From: Phreatobacter aquaticus
Lineage (GTDB): Bacteria; Pseudomonadota; Alphaproteobacteria; Rhizobiales; Phreatobacteraceae
DNA: 64,000 nt
Reading direction: 5' to 3'
Assembly (NCBI RefSeq): GCF_005160265.1
Contig: NZ_CP039865.1
Coordinates: forward strand, 1,946,828 to 2,010,827
Numbering within the stretch: the stretch's first letter is position 1; every line of letters begins with the position of its first letter. The notes beneath the pieces were generated by a model. The model did not search any database. It was not told the DNA's origin and was given only the letters and a program-made list of their open reading frames with translations. The translations under genes were made by a program, and so were the position numbers. Below, piece after piece: positions 16,941 through 25,406 of this stretch.

Positions 16941-18215
16941 ATGACCATCCGACTGACACGACGCACCGTCCTTGCCGCGGCCGCCGGCCTTGTCGCCGCA
17001 CCGCGCGTCGCGCTGGCAGCTCCCGTCGAGATCGACGTCCACTACGCCATGCCGGCGGTCTACAAGGACGTCATGGATCGCCTGGCGGCCGACTTCATGG
17101 CCCGTCACGCCGACATCAAGGTGACCTATCGCCAGGCCAGCGCCGGCTATGACGACGGCACCCAGCTGGTGCTGCGCGAGGCAGTGACCGGCCGCCAGCC
17201 GGATCTGACCTTCCAGGGGCTCAACCGCCTGCGGGTCGTCACCGAGCGCGGGCTCGCCGTCGATCTCGCTCCCCTGCTGAAGGCGGAAGGTGACAGCGCC
17301 AAATTCGGCTACACGCCGGAACTGCTCGGCCTTGGCAAGGCCGGTGGCATCCAGTCGGGCCTGGCCTTCGCCACCTCCAATCCGATCGTCTTCGTGAATG
17401 CCGATCTGTTCCGCCGGGCCGGGCTCGACCCCGACCGGAAGCTGACGACCTGGGACGAGATCATCGAGGCCTCGCGCAAGATCTCGGCTCTCGGCGATGG
17501 CATCCATGGCGCCTATTACCGCTGGCAGGGCGACTGGATCTATTCCGCCCTGCTGTTCGGCTTCGGCGGCCGGATGATGAGCGAGGACGAGCGCGAGATC
17601 GGCTTTGCCGGTCCCGAGGGCCGTGCCTCCATGACAGTTCTGGATCGTCTGGTACGCGAGGGCGGCATGCCGGCGCTTGCCGGCGAAGCCGGGGCCCAGG
17701 CCTTCGCCGCCGGCAAGGTCGGCATGTATTTCTGGTCGACCGCCTTCCTGCGACAGGCCCTGAATTCGCTCGGCTCGAACTTCAAGCTGACGACCTGGGA
17801 GTTTCCGCTCGGCGACAAGGCCCGCGGACGGCTGCCGACGGGCGGCGCGGCCGGCATGGTGCTGGCCAAGGATCCGGCCAAGCAGCAGGCGGCCTATCGG
17901 TTCCTGCGGCATTGCACCTCGCCCGAGGGCACGGCGGTCATGGTCAAGGGCACGGGCTATGTGCCGGTCAACCAGATCGCGACCGAGGATCCCCGCCATC
18001 TCGGCGACTTCTACCGCGACAATCCGCTGTTCATGACCGGGGTCCGCCAGATGCCGATCATGGTGCCCTGGTACGCCTTCCCGGGCACCAATGGCGTCCG
18101 GATCACCTCCGTCATCTCCGACAATCTCAGCCGCGTCGTGGAACAAAAGGCCAGCGTCGATGTCGCGCTGGCCGACATGGCCCGCGAAGTGACGCGCCTC
18201 CTGCCGCGCGCCTGA
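16941..18215 (+). CDS. ABC substrate-binding protein 1 (Ugp-type, family 1)
   Basis: A 424-aa periplasmic binding protein. The N-terminus RLTRRTVLAAAAGLVAAPRV looks like a twin-arginine signal cleaved near ALA-APV. The mature part has the UgpB-like fold: HYAMPAVYKDVMDRLAADF, DLTFQGLNRLR, YYRWQGDWIYSALLF, and a conserved GTNGVRIT near the C-terminus. ATG at 16941 has GGAG upstream. It is a close paralogue of the next gene, with shared blocks throughout (FQGLNRLR, GLPTGGA-like, VPWYAFPG). Confidence 0.9.
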   Translation: MTIRLTRRTVLAAAAGLVAAPRVALAAPVEIDVHYAMPAVYKDVMDRLAADFMARHADIKVTYRQASAGYDDGTQLVLREAVTGRQPDLTFQGLNRLRVVTERGLAVDLAPLLKAEGDSAKFGYTPELLGLGKAGGIQSGLAFATSNPIVFVNADLFRRAGLDPDRKLTTWDEIIEASRKISALGDGIHGAYYRWQGDWIYSALLFGFGGRMMSEDEREIGFAGPEGRASMTVLDRLVREGGMPALAGEAGAQAFAAGKVGMYFWSTAFLRQALNSLGSNFKLTTWEFPLGDKARGRLPTGGAAGMVLAKDPAKQQAAYRFLRHCTSPEGTAVMVKGTGYVPVNQIATEDPRHLGDFYRDNPLFMTGVRQMPIMVPWYAFPGTNGVRITSVISDNLSRVVEQKASVDVALADMAREVTRLLPRA

Positions 18216-18299
18216 CAGCCGTTCATGCCCCGCCGCGCCCGCAGGGGCCGGCCGGCGGGTTCACCCCCCACGCCTTTCCGTCCCCGAACCGAGGTTGCC

Positions 18300-19592
18300 A
18301 TGTCCACGACGTTCACCCGCCGCTCGACGCTCGGCCTGATGGCCGGCGCCGCCACCATTGCCATGCCGCATGTGGTGCGTGCCCAGACGATCGAGGTCGT
18401 CGCCCATTATTCCATGCCGCCGATCTTCAAGGCTGCCATGGAGGCCGTTGCGGAGGCCTTCAACAAGACGAGCGACAAGGTGAAGGTCACCTATGTCAAC
18501 CCGACCCCGACCTATGAGGATGGCGCCCAGCTCGTGCTGCGCCAGGCGACCACCGGCGGCCTGCCGGACGTCTCCTTCCAGGGCCTCAACCGCCTGCGCC
18601 TGTTCGCCGAGCGCGGCATCGCCGTCGAACTGAAGCCGTTCCTCGCCCGCGAAGCCGACGTGAAGAAGCTTGGCTATTCCGACCCGATCCTCGGTCTCGG
18701 CTTCCATGGCGGCGTCCAGTGCGGCCTGCCCTTCGCCACTTCCAATCCGATCAGCTACCTCAATGTCGATCTCCTGAAGAAGGTCGGCTCGAGCCTCGAG
18801 ACCTTCCCGAAGACCTGGGACGAGGTGATCGCCCTGTCCGCCAAGATTGCCGCTCTCGGCGACGGCAATTCCGGCATGTTCTTCCGCTGGCCGGGCGACG
18901 ACTGGATGTTCTCGGCTCTCCTCTACGGCCATGGCGGCCGCATGCTGACCGAGGATGAGAGCAAGGTCGCCTTCGACGGCCCCGAGGGCCTCGCCGCCGT
19001 GAAGCTGCTCGACCGCATGGTGAAGGACGGCAAGATGCCGAACCTCGGCACCGGCACGGCCGACCTTCAGGCTTTCGGAGCCGGCAAGATGGGCATGATG
19101 TTCCGCACCACCGCGCAGGTGCGCCAGGTCGCGGGTATGGTCGGCAGCAATTTCGAGCTGCAGACCACGACCCTGCCGGTGATCGACCCGGTCAAGGGCC
19201 GCCTGCCCACCGGTGGCGCCGGCGCCATGATGACCGCCAAGGACCCGGCCCGTCAGGCCGCGGCCTGGGAGTTCATCAAGTTCGCGACCTCGGCCGAGGG
19301 CACGACCCTGATGGCCAAGAACACCGGCTATGTGCCCTGCAACCAGCTCGCCATCGACGATCCGATGTATCTCGGCGAGTTCTACAAGGCCAACCCGCTG
19401 TTCCAAGCCGCGACCAAGCAGGTCCACCTGATGATCCCGTGGTACGCCTTCCCGGGCCAGAACTCGGTGCGTGTCACCCAGGTCATGGTCGATAATCTCG
19501 CCCGCATCGTCGAGCAGAAGGCCTCTCCCGAAGAGGTCCTGCGCGACATGTCGCGCGAAGTGACCCGCCTGATCCCCCGCCGTCAGGGCTGA
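18300..19592 (+). CDS. ABC substrate-binding protein 2 (paralogue of 1)
   Basis: A 430-aa periplasmic binding protein with signal FTRRSTLGLMAGAATIAM and predicted cleavage after VVRA. It aligns along its whole length with the upstream protein: HYSMPPIFKAAMEAVAEAF, DVSFQGLNRLRLFAERGIA, FFRWPGDDWMFSALLY, IPWYAFPGQNSVR. A tandem duplication followed by divergence lets one transporter accept two ligands or affinities. A hairpin follows at 19617-19652. Confidence 0.9.
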   Translation: MSTTFTRRSTLGLMAGAATIAMPHVVRAQTIEVVAHYSMPPIFKAAMEAVAEAFNKTSDKVKVTYVNPTPTYEDGAQLVLRQATTGGLPDVSFQGLNRLRLFAERGIAVELKPFLAREADVKKLGYSDPILGLGFHGGVQCGLPFATSNPISYLNVDLLKKVGSSLETFPKTWDEVIALSAKIAALGDGNSGMFFRWPGDDWMFSALLYGHGGRMLTEDESKVAFDGPEGLAAVKLLDRMVKDGKMPNLGTGTADLQAFGAGKMGMMFRTTAQVRQVAGMVGSNFELQTTTLPVIDPVKGRLPTGGAGAMMTAKDPARQAAAWEFIKFATSAEGTTLMAKNTGYVPCNQLAIDDPMYLGEFYKANPLFQAATKQVHLMIPWYAFPGQNSVRVTQVMVDNLARIVEQKASPEEVLRDMSREVTRLIPRRQG

Positions 19593-19616
19593 TCAGTCGC
19601 CCCGACCGACTAACGG

Positions 19617-19652
19617 CTCCCCCCGGAGGATCATCATCTTCCGGGGGAGTTT
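19617..19652 (+). terminator. Rho-independent-like terminator of the ABC operon
   Basis: CTCCCCCCGGAGGA and TTCCGGGGGAG form a GC-rich stem of about 10 bp with an 8-nt loop, followed by TTT. It lies 25 bp after the second binding-protein gene. Confidence 0.7.
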
Positions 19653-19725
19653 CTGGATGCAGCGAAGCGGAGATCCGTGGCGCGAGAGCCGGGCCCGTCC
19701 ACCGGTCTGCCGCGGTTCGAGCATG

Positions 19726-20034
19726 TCACCACCTGACCGGTGGCTTGCGCAGAAAGAAGCGCATGAACGCATAGGCTGCCACCGCCATTCCTCCCAGCAC
19801 GATCATCACTCGGATCGCGATGATCGCCGTGAACTTCAATGGCTCTTGGGCATAGGCGGCGGGACGGTTGCCGCTGCGCGGCAAGCTCACAGATCCTGTC
19901 TGGTAGGCCTCGACGAAGGCGGCGAGGTTGAAGCCGATGAGGAACACGACGATACCCGCGATCACGAGGGTGCCCACGACAATCTCCAGGATGCGCGTGC
20001 CGGACGTCGGTTCGGGATGTGGATTTTGGACCAT
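19726..20034 (-). CDS. Small membrane protein, two transmembrane helices
   Basis: A 102-aa protein from the ATG at 20034 (GGAGG 6 bp upstream). Helices at about 15-40 (ILEIVVGTLVIAGIVVFLIG) and 72-95 (AIIAIRVMIVLGGMAVAAYA) flank a short polar loop; the C-terminus FLRKPPVRW is basic. No family recognised. It is downstream of the acyl-CoA carboxylase gene on the same strand but separated by 89 bp. Confidence 0.75.
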   Translation of the reverse strand: MVQNPHPEPTSGTRILEIVVGTLVIAGIVVFLIGFNLAAFVEAYQTGSVSLPRSGNRPAAYAQEPLKFTAIIAIRVMIVLGGMAVAAYAFMRFFLRKPPVRW

Positions 20035-20123
20035 CGGCGCCTCCTGAGCCGTCGCGATCTTAGTCGATATCGACATGCCGGCCATTGGCCGCAACATCGC
20101 CGCCGATGATCATCCCGCTGACG

Positions 20124-23100
20124 TCACCTCGGCGCAATGAACGGGCGGCGCTTGCCCGCGGTCCGCTCCGGCCTGGCAGCCGATTTCAGCCCCCGGACGA
20201 TCCAGTGGCGCGAGTCCGTCGGATCGATCACGCCGTCGATCTCGAGGAACGACGCCATGTTGATCGCCTTGCCGAGCTGATAAAGCTCGTCGACATGGCG
20301 CTGGTAGGTCGCCTCCCGCGCGACCGGATCGGTGATTGCGGCAAGCTCGTTGCGATAGCCGAGCCGGACTGCCCCCTCGATGCCCATGCCGCCGAACTCA
20401 CCGGTCGGCCAGGACACGATGAACATGGGCGCCGAGAACGTGCCGGCGGCCATGCCCTGCGCGCCGAGGCCGTAGCCCTTGCGCAGCACGATGGTGAGCA
20501 GCGGCACTGACAGATTGGCGCCCGACAGGAACAGTCGCGCGACGCGCCTGACGAGCGCGGTCTTCTCCGCTTCCGGCCCCACCATGAAGCCGGGCGTGTC
20601 GCAGAGCGACAGGACGGGCAGGCCATAGCCCTCGCAGAGCTCGAGAAAGCGGGCGCCCTTCTCCGCGCCCTCGGCATCGATCGCGCCGCCGAGATGGCGC
20701 GGATTGTTGGCGATGAGGCCCATCGGCCGGCCTTCCACCCGCACCAGGGCGGTGATCATGCCGACGCCATGGGAGGGCCGCAGCTCCAGCACGGAGCCCG
20801 TGTCGCAGAGCAGCTGGATGACCTCGCGGATGTCATAGGCGCGGAGCCGGTTCTCCGGGATCGCGGCCCGCAGGCGGTCCTGGTCGGCGCAGGTCCAGTC
20901 GGCGACCGGGCCCTGGAAATAGGAGAGATAGCGCTTGGCGGCATCCACCGCCTCGGCTTCGTCTTTCACCAGAATGTCCACCACGCCGTTCGGCGCCTGA
21001 ACGCTCATCGGGCCGACCTCCTCCGGCGCGAAGACGCCAAGGCCGCCGCCTTCGATCATGGCCGGGCCGCCCATGCCGAGATTGGCATTCTCGGTTGCTA
21101 TGATTACGTCGCAGCAACCGGCGACCGCCGCATTGCCGGCAAAGCACCGGCCGGACACGATGGCGATGGTCGGGGCAAGACCACTCAGGGCTGCGAGCAT
21201 CCTGAAGGTCGGCACATCGAGGCCGGACACGCCCATATGGTCGGTCTCGCCCGGCCGCCCGCCACCACCCTCGGCGAACACCACCACTGGCAGCCGCTGT
21301 TCCTGGGCAATCCGGAACATGCGGTCCATCTTCTTGTGGTTCATGAAGCCCTGGGTGCCGGCAAACACCGTGTAGTCGTAGGACATCAGGATGCAGCGGG
21401 CCGCGTCGTCTTCGAACAGATGGCCGTTCACCGCGCCGATGCCGGTGATGAGCCCATCGGTGGGGCTCATCTCACGCAGTTCCTCGACGCTTCTGCGGCG
21501 GCGCTGGGCCGCCAGCACGAAGGCGCCATATTCCAGGAACGTGCCCTCGTCGCACAGATCGTCCATGTTTTCGCGGGCGGTGCGCTGGCCGGTCTTCCGG
21601 CGGCGGGCAACCGCCTTCGGCCGGTTCTCGTCGAGCAGTTCGGCCTGCCGCTGCCGAAGCTCTGCAAGGTCGGGCCGGACATAGTCCGGATCGTGGGCGG
21701 CCGTGTCGCTGGCGGCGGCTTCCACCTCAGCCGGCTCGACATGCAGGAGCGGGTCGTCGGCATCCACATTCTCGCCGGCTGCGCGGGCAACCAACCGGAC
21801 GATGCCGGCGATCGTCGCATGCACCACATGCTCCATCTTCATCGCCTCGATGATGGCGACAGGCGCTCCGATCGCGACGAGTGCGCCCTCGGCAACTTCG
21901 ATCGACACGATCCGTCCGCCGGTCGGCGAGATGATTGGCTCGGTTCCGTCGGGGCCGCTCAGCGCCGACGCCCGTAAGGCCTGATCGGCAGCCACAGGCA
22001 TGCTCGCAGAGAAGCGGTCTACCTGTTTCGCGCCTGCGGTCAGGCCCGCCGCCCGGCGTTCCACCAGGCCGGTGTCGAAGTGGCCAGCCATGACGTCGGG
22101 GTCGTCGAGCAGGTTCTGCAGGAAGCTGCGATTGGTCTCCACGCCGGCAATCCGGAACTCCGACAGGGCGCGGGCAACCTTTGCGCGCGCATCGTCCCAC
22201 CGTCCCGACGGCGCAAGGGCGACCACCTTGGCAAGTAGGGAATCGAAGCTCGTCGTCGTGCGATAGCCCGAATAGCCGAAGGTCTCGATGCGGATGCCGG
22301 CGCCGCCCGGCGGATCGAAGGCGGAAAGCGTGCCGCCGGTCGGTACGGCCGATCCGTCCGCTGCTACCCGCTCCATGTTGACGCGCACCTGCACCGCCAT
22401 GCCGCGGGTCGCGATGTCAGCCTGTGCGAGGCCGAGCCCTGCCAATGTCTCGCCGGCGGCAAGCCGGATCTGGGTCTGGACCAGATCGACGCCGGTGACC
22501 TCTTCGGTCACCGTGTGCTCCACCTGCAGGCGCGGATTGGCCTCCATGAAGACGAAGCGGTTCTGCGCCTCGTCGACCAGGAACTCGACCGTCGTCAGCG
22601 TCACGACCCTCGCGGCGCGGGCAAGCGTCAGGGCGGCGGCGCAGACGGCGTCGCGCAGAGCCGGCGCCAGATTGGGAGCCGGCGCGATTTCCACCAGCTT
22701 CTGGTGGCGGCGCTGCAGGCTGCATTCGCGTTCGAACAGATGGACGATCGCACCGCTCCGGTCGCCCGCGACCTGCACCTCGATATGGCGGGCGGGGCGG
22801 ATCAGTTCCTCGACATAAAGCGCATCTGATCCGAAGGCGGCGCGCGCCTCGGACCCGGCCCGGCGATAGGCCTCGGCAAGGTCTTCCGCGCGCTCCACCA
22901 TGCGCATGCCGCGCCCGCCGCCGCCGGCCAGCGCCTTGACCATCACGGGACGTCCGCCGAGCGACGCCATGAAGGCCTCCGCCTCGGCAAGGCTGGTGGC
23001 GCCTTCCGTGCCCGCCGCCAGCGGCACGCCGGCCTCGCGGGCAAGGCGTCGTGCCTCGGCCTTGTCGCCGAAGCGCTCCAGCGTCTCGGGTGAGGGGCCG

Positions 23101-23417
23101 ATGAAGGTGATGCCGGCACTCGCACAGGCCCGCGCCAGCACGGCATTTTCCGAGAGGAACCCGTAGCCCGGATGAATGGCATCGCAGCCGGTGGCAAGCG
23201 CCGCGCCGACCACCGCATCGACATCGAGATAGGCCGCAGCGCCCGATCCGGGCAGCTGCACGGCCTCATCGGCCCGCGAGACGTGAAGCGATGTCGTGTC
23301 TTCCGGTGCATAGACGGCGACGGTGCCGATGCCGAGTTCGGATGCCGCACGCGCAATCCGGATTGCAACTTCACCCCGGTTCGAAATCAGCAATCGGCGA
23401 AACATCGGATGTGTCAT
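20124..23417 (-). CDS. Single-chain biotin-dependent acyl-CoA carboxylase
   Basis: A 1097-aa protein fusing three parts. Residues 1-455 are biotin carboxylase (ISNRGEVAIRI, ATP-grasp KALAGGGGRGM 161-171, EANPRLQVEH). Residues 493-562 are a biotinyl carrier with EAMKM, biotinylated Lys527. Residues about 600-1097 are a carboxyltransferase with both N and C crotonase-like halves (DDLCDEGTFLEYG, GGGGRPGE, TPGFMVGP, MAAGTFSAPMF). This matches the long-chain acyl-CoA carboxylase (LCC) single-polypeptide class rather than split ACC/PCC subunits. The substrate acyl-CoA cannot be read from sequence. ATG at 23417 used; an in-frame ATG lies at 23405. Divergent from the amine-dehydrogenase operon. Confidence 0.92.
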   Translation of the reverse strand: MTHPMFRRLLISNRGEVAIRIARAASELGIGTVAVYAPEDTTSLHVSRADEAVQLPGSGAAAYLDVDAVVGAALATGCDAIHPGYGFLSENAVLARACASAGITFIGPSPETLERFGDKAEARRLAREAGVPLAAGTEGATSLAEAEAFMASLGGRPVMVKALAGGGGRGMRMVERAEDLAEAYRRAGSEARAAFGSDALYVEELIRPARHIEVQVAGDRSGAIVHLFERECSLQRRHQKLVEIAPAPNLAPALRDAVCAAALTLARAARVVTLTTVEFLVDEAQNRFVFMEANPRLQVEHTVTEEVTGVDLVQTQIRLAAGETLAGLGLAQADIATRGMAVQVRVNMERVAADGSAVPTGGTLSAFDPPGGAGIRIETFGYSGYRTTTSFDSLLAKVVALAPSGRWDDARAKVARALSEFRIAGVETNRSFLQNLLDDPDVMAGHFDTGLVERRAAGLTAGAKQVDRFSASMPVAADQALRASALSGPDGTEPIISPTGGRIVSIEVAEGALVAIGAPVAIIEAMKMEHVVHATIAGIVRLVARAAGENVDADDPLLHVEPAEVEAAASDTAAHDPDYVRPDLAELRQRQAELLDENRPKAVARRRKTGQRTARENMDDLCDEGTFLEYGAFVLAAQRRRRSVEELREMSPTDGLITGIGAVNGHLFEDDAARCILMSYDYTVFAGTQGFMNHKKMDRMFRIAQEQRLPVVVFAEGGGGRPGETDHMGVSGLDVPTFRMLAALSGLAPTIAIVSGRCFAGNAAVAGCCDVIIATENANLGMGGPAMIEGGGLGVFAPEEVGPMSVQAPNGVVDILVKDEAEAVDAAKRYLSYFQGPVADWTCADQDRLRAAIPENRLRAYDIREVIQLLCDTGSVLELRPSHGVGMITALVRVEGRPMGLIANNPRHLGGAIDAEGAEKGARFLELCEGYGLPVLSLCDTPGFMVGPEAEKTALVRRVARLFLSGANLSVPLLTIVLRKGYGLGAQGMAAGTFSAPMFIVSWPTGEFGGMGIEGAVRLGYRNELAAITDPVAREATYQRHVDELYQLGKAINMASFLEIDGVIDPTDSRHWIVRGLKSAARPERTAGKRRPFIAPR

Positions 23418-23727
23418 TCCATGACATGAGGATCAAGAGGGGACACGTTCTCGCAATAATACCGACCTGGCAATGGTCTTCCGTGCGGCTGGCGCGGTGC
23501 CCTTGTTTCGTTGCCAAGCCTATCGCGCTCCCCTGCAATCGCCAGATCGGTCAAACGGCCCGCGCCCCGCAGGCCAGTTGCTCGCTCACCGCAAAGCTGA
23601 CCCGGGCGCCGCTCCGATCGTTGCCCTGTCCCTGCATTTGATCGCGACAGGGGCACCGCCAGCGCATGTGGTCAGTCCCGGTCACGAGCGATATGGAAGA
23701 CCGCAAGGTGCAGAGCGGAGGAACGCG
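23418..23727. other. Divergent intergenic region, no gene
   Basis: Lies between the carboxylase (minus) and the iron-sulfur subunit gene (plus) and must hold both promoters. An imperfect inverted repeat TGCCCTGTC/GACAGGGGCA at 23622-23655 is the only structure noted. Confidence 0.45.
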
Positions 23728-24048
23728 ATGGCAACTGACCCCAGCGCGCGATTTCAGCGGCTCGGCGAAACAGACCGTCCGCCCGTCCACTTCGAGGTGG
23801 ATGGCGCGCCTGTGACGGCACTTGCCGGCGACAGTCTGATGGTCGCCATCCTGACCAACCGTCCGGCATTGCGCCGTTCCGAATTCGGGCCCCACAAGCG
23901 GGCTGGCTTCTGCATGATGGCGGCCTGCCAGGATTGCTGGGTCTGGACCCGCGACGGCGAGCGTCTGCGCGCCTGCGACACACCGGTTCGCGCCGGGCTT
24001 TCCATTCTGACCGAACAACCGGACATCACATGGCCGATCCGCGCGTGA
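23728..24048 (+). CDS. [2Fe-2S] small subunit (HcnA/OoxA-gamma-like)
   Basis: A 106-aa ferredoxin-like protein of the HcnA type: VHFEVDGAPVTALAGDSL, FGPHKRAGFC, then Cys62, Cys67, Cys70 and Cys83, a C-x4-C-x2-C-x12-C plant-ferredoxin-like cluster. Start at the ATG at 23728 with GGAGG upstream; the long frame to 23473 lacks homology. The stop overlaps the next gene by 19 bp. It acts as the electron-transfer small subunit of a three-subunit flavoprotein dehydrogenase. Confidence 0.85.
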   Translation: MATDPSARFQRLGETDRPPVHFEVDGAPVTALAGDSLMVAILTNRPALRRSEFGPHKRAGFCMMAACQDCWVWTRDGERLRACDTPVRAGLSILTEQPDITWPIRA

Positions 24049-25406
24049 TCATCGTTGGCGCAGGCCCGGCCGGCGTGCGCGCCGCCGAGGTCCTGGTGGC
24101 CGCGGGTCTCCGACCCGTTCTGGTCAATGAGGGACCGCGCGACGGCGGTCAGATCTATCGCCGGCAGCCCGATGGTTTCCGCCGCCCCCCAAGCGCGCTC
24201 TACGGCACGGAGACCGCGCGGGCCGAAGCTCTCCACAGCACGTTCGATGCGCTGAAGGACAAGATCGATTACCGGCCGAACCATCTCGCCTGGAACGTCA
24301 CGGCAGGCGCCCTGCATACGGTCTCTGACGGCGTGGCCGACGAGATCCCATTCGATCGCCTGATCGTCGCATCCGGTGCGACCGACCGGCTGATGCCGGT
24401 GAAGGGCTGGGAACATGCCGGCGTCTACAGCTTGGGTGCCGCGCAGATCGCCTTGAAGGCCCAGGCCTGTGCCATCGGCCGCAGGGTCGTGTTCCTCGGC
24501 ACCGGGCCGCTTCTGCAACTCGTTGCCTCGCAATATCGCAAGGCTGGCGTTGATGTCGTGGCGCTGCTCGACACGTCGCCCCTGTCGGCGCAGATCCGGA
24601 CGCTGCCGAAGCTTGCGGCACGTCCCGATGTGCTGCTGAAGGGTGTCCGCCTGGTCGCAGGCCTCATGCTGTCAGGCGTCCCGATCCATCGCGGCGTCAC
24701 GCCCGTGGAGATCCAGGGCGACAGCGAAACTGGAGTGTCCGGCGTCACTGTGCGACTGGCCAGCGGCGCCCTCCGACACTTCGACTGCGATGCCGTCGGC
24801 CTCGGCTATCATCTGCGTCCCGAAACCCAGTTGGCCGATCTCGCACGCTGCAGCTTCTCTTTCGATCCTCAAACGCGGCAGTTCCGCCCCGACATCGACG
24901 TGGACGGCCGCTCGACCACCCCCGGCGTCTATCTCGCTGGCGACGGCGTGCTGACCCAAGGCGCCGACGGCGCCGAGATCGCCGGCAAGCTTGCCGCCTA
25001 TGCCGCGCTTGCCGATGCCGGGCGGACCGTGCCGCAGGCTGAGATCGCAAGGCTGCGGGCGGAGCGTGCCACCATGGAGCGCTTCCGCATTGGCCTCGTG
25101 GATGCCTATCCCTGGCCGCATGACCTTGCTGCTGGCCTGCCTGACGAGACCGTTCTCTGCCGCTGTGAAGGTGTGCTGGTCGGCGAGGTCCGTGACACCG
25201 CGCTCGCCAAGGGCGCCAGCGAGATCAACCGCGCCAAGGCGCTGAGCCGGGTCGGCATGGGCCGCTGCCAGGGGCGCTATTGCGGTCATGCCGCCGCCGA
25301 GGTCGTGGCGGCCGCGACGGGCGCATCGCTTGAGAGCGTCGGCCGCTTGCGCAGCCAGGCACCGGTCAAGCCGCTGGCCATCCGCACCCGGAAGGCCGTG
25401 CCATGA
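24030..25406 (+). CDS. FAD/[2Fe-2S] oxidoreductase subunit (HcnB/OoxA-like)
   Basis: A 458-aa flavoprotein: N-terminal Rossmann GxGxxG (10-15), a second nucleotide-binding site GTGPLLQLVA, and a C-terminal BFD-like cluster with Cys377, Cys379, Cys413 and Cys418 (LCRCEGV, GRCQGRYCG). Homologues are the second subunit of cyanide synthase, opine oxidases and D-hydroxyproline dehydrogenase. It overlaps the upstream subunit by 19 bp and the downstream one by 4 bp (ATGA). Confidence 0.88.
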   Translation: MADPRVIIVGAGPAGVRAAEVLVAAGLRPVLVNEGPRDGGQIYRRQPDGFRRPPSALYGTETARAEALHSTFDALKDKIDYRPNHLAWNVTAGALHTVSDGVADEIPFDRLIVASGATDRLMPVKGWEHAGVYSLGAAQIALKAQACAIGRRVVFLGTGPLLQLVASQYRKAGVDVVALLDTSPLSAQIRTLPKLAARPDVLLKGVRLVAGLMLSGVPIHRGVTPVEIQGDSETGVSGVTVRLASGALRHFDCDAVGLGYHLRPETQLADLARCSFSFDPQTRQFRPDIDVDGRSTTPGVYLAGDGVLTQGADGAEIAGKLAAYAALADAGRTVPQAEIARLRAERATMERFRIGLVDAYPWPHDLAAGLPDETVLCRCEGVLVGEVRDTALAKGASEINRAKALSRVGMGRCQGRYCGHAAAEVVAAATGASLESVGRLRSQAPVKPLAIRTRKAVP

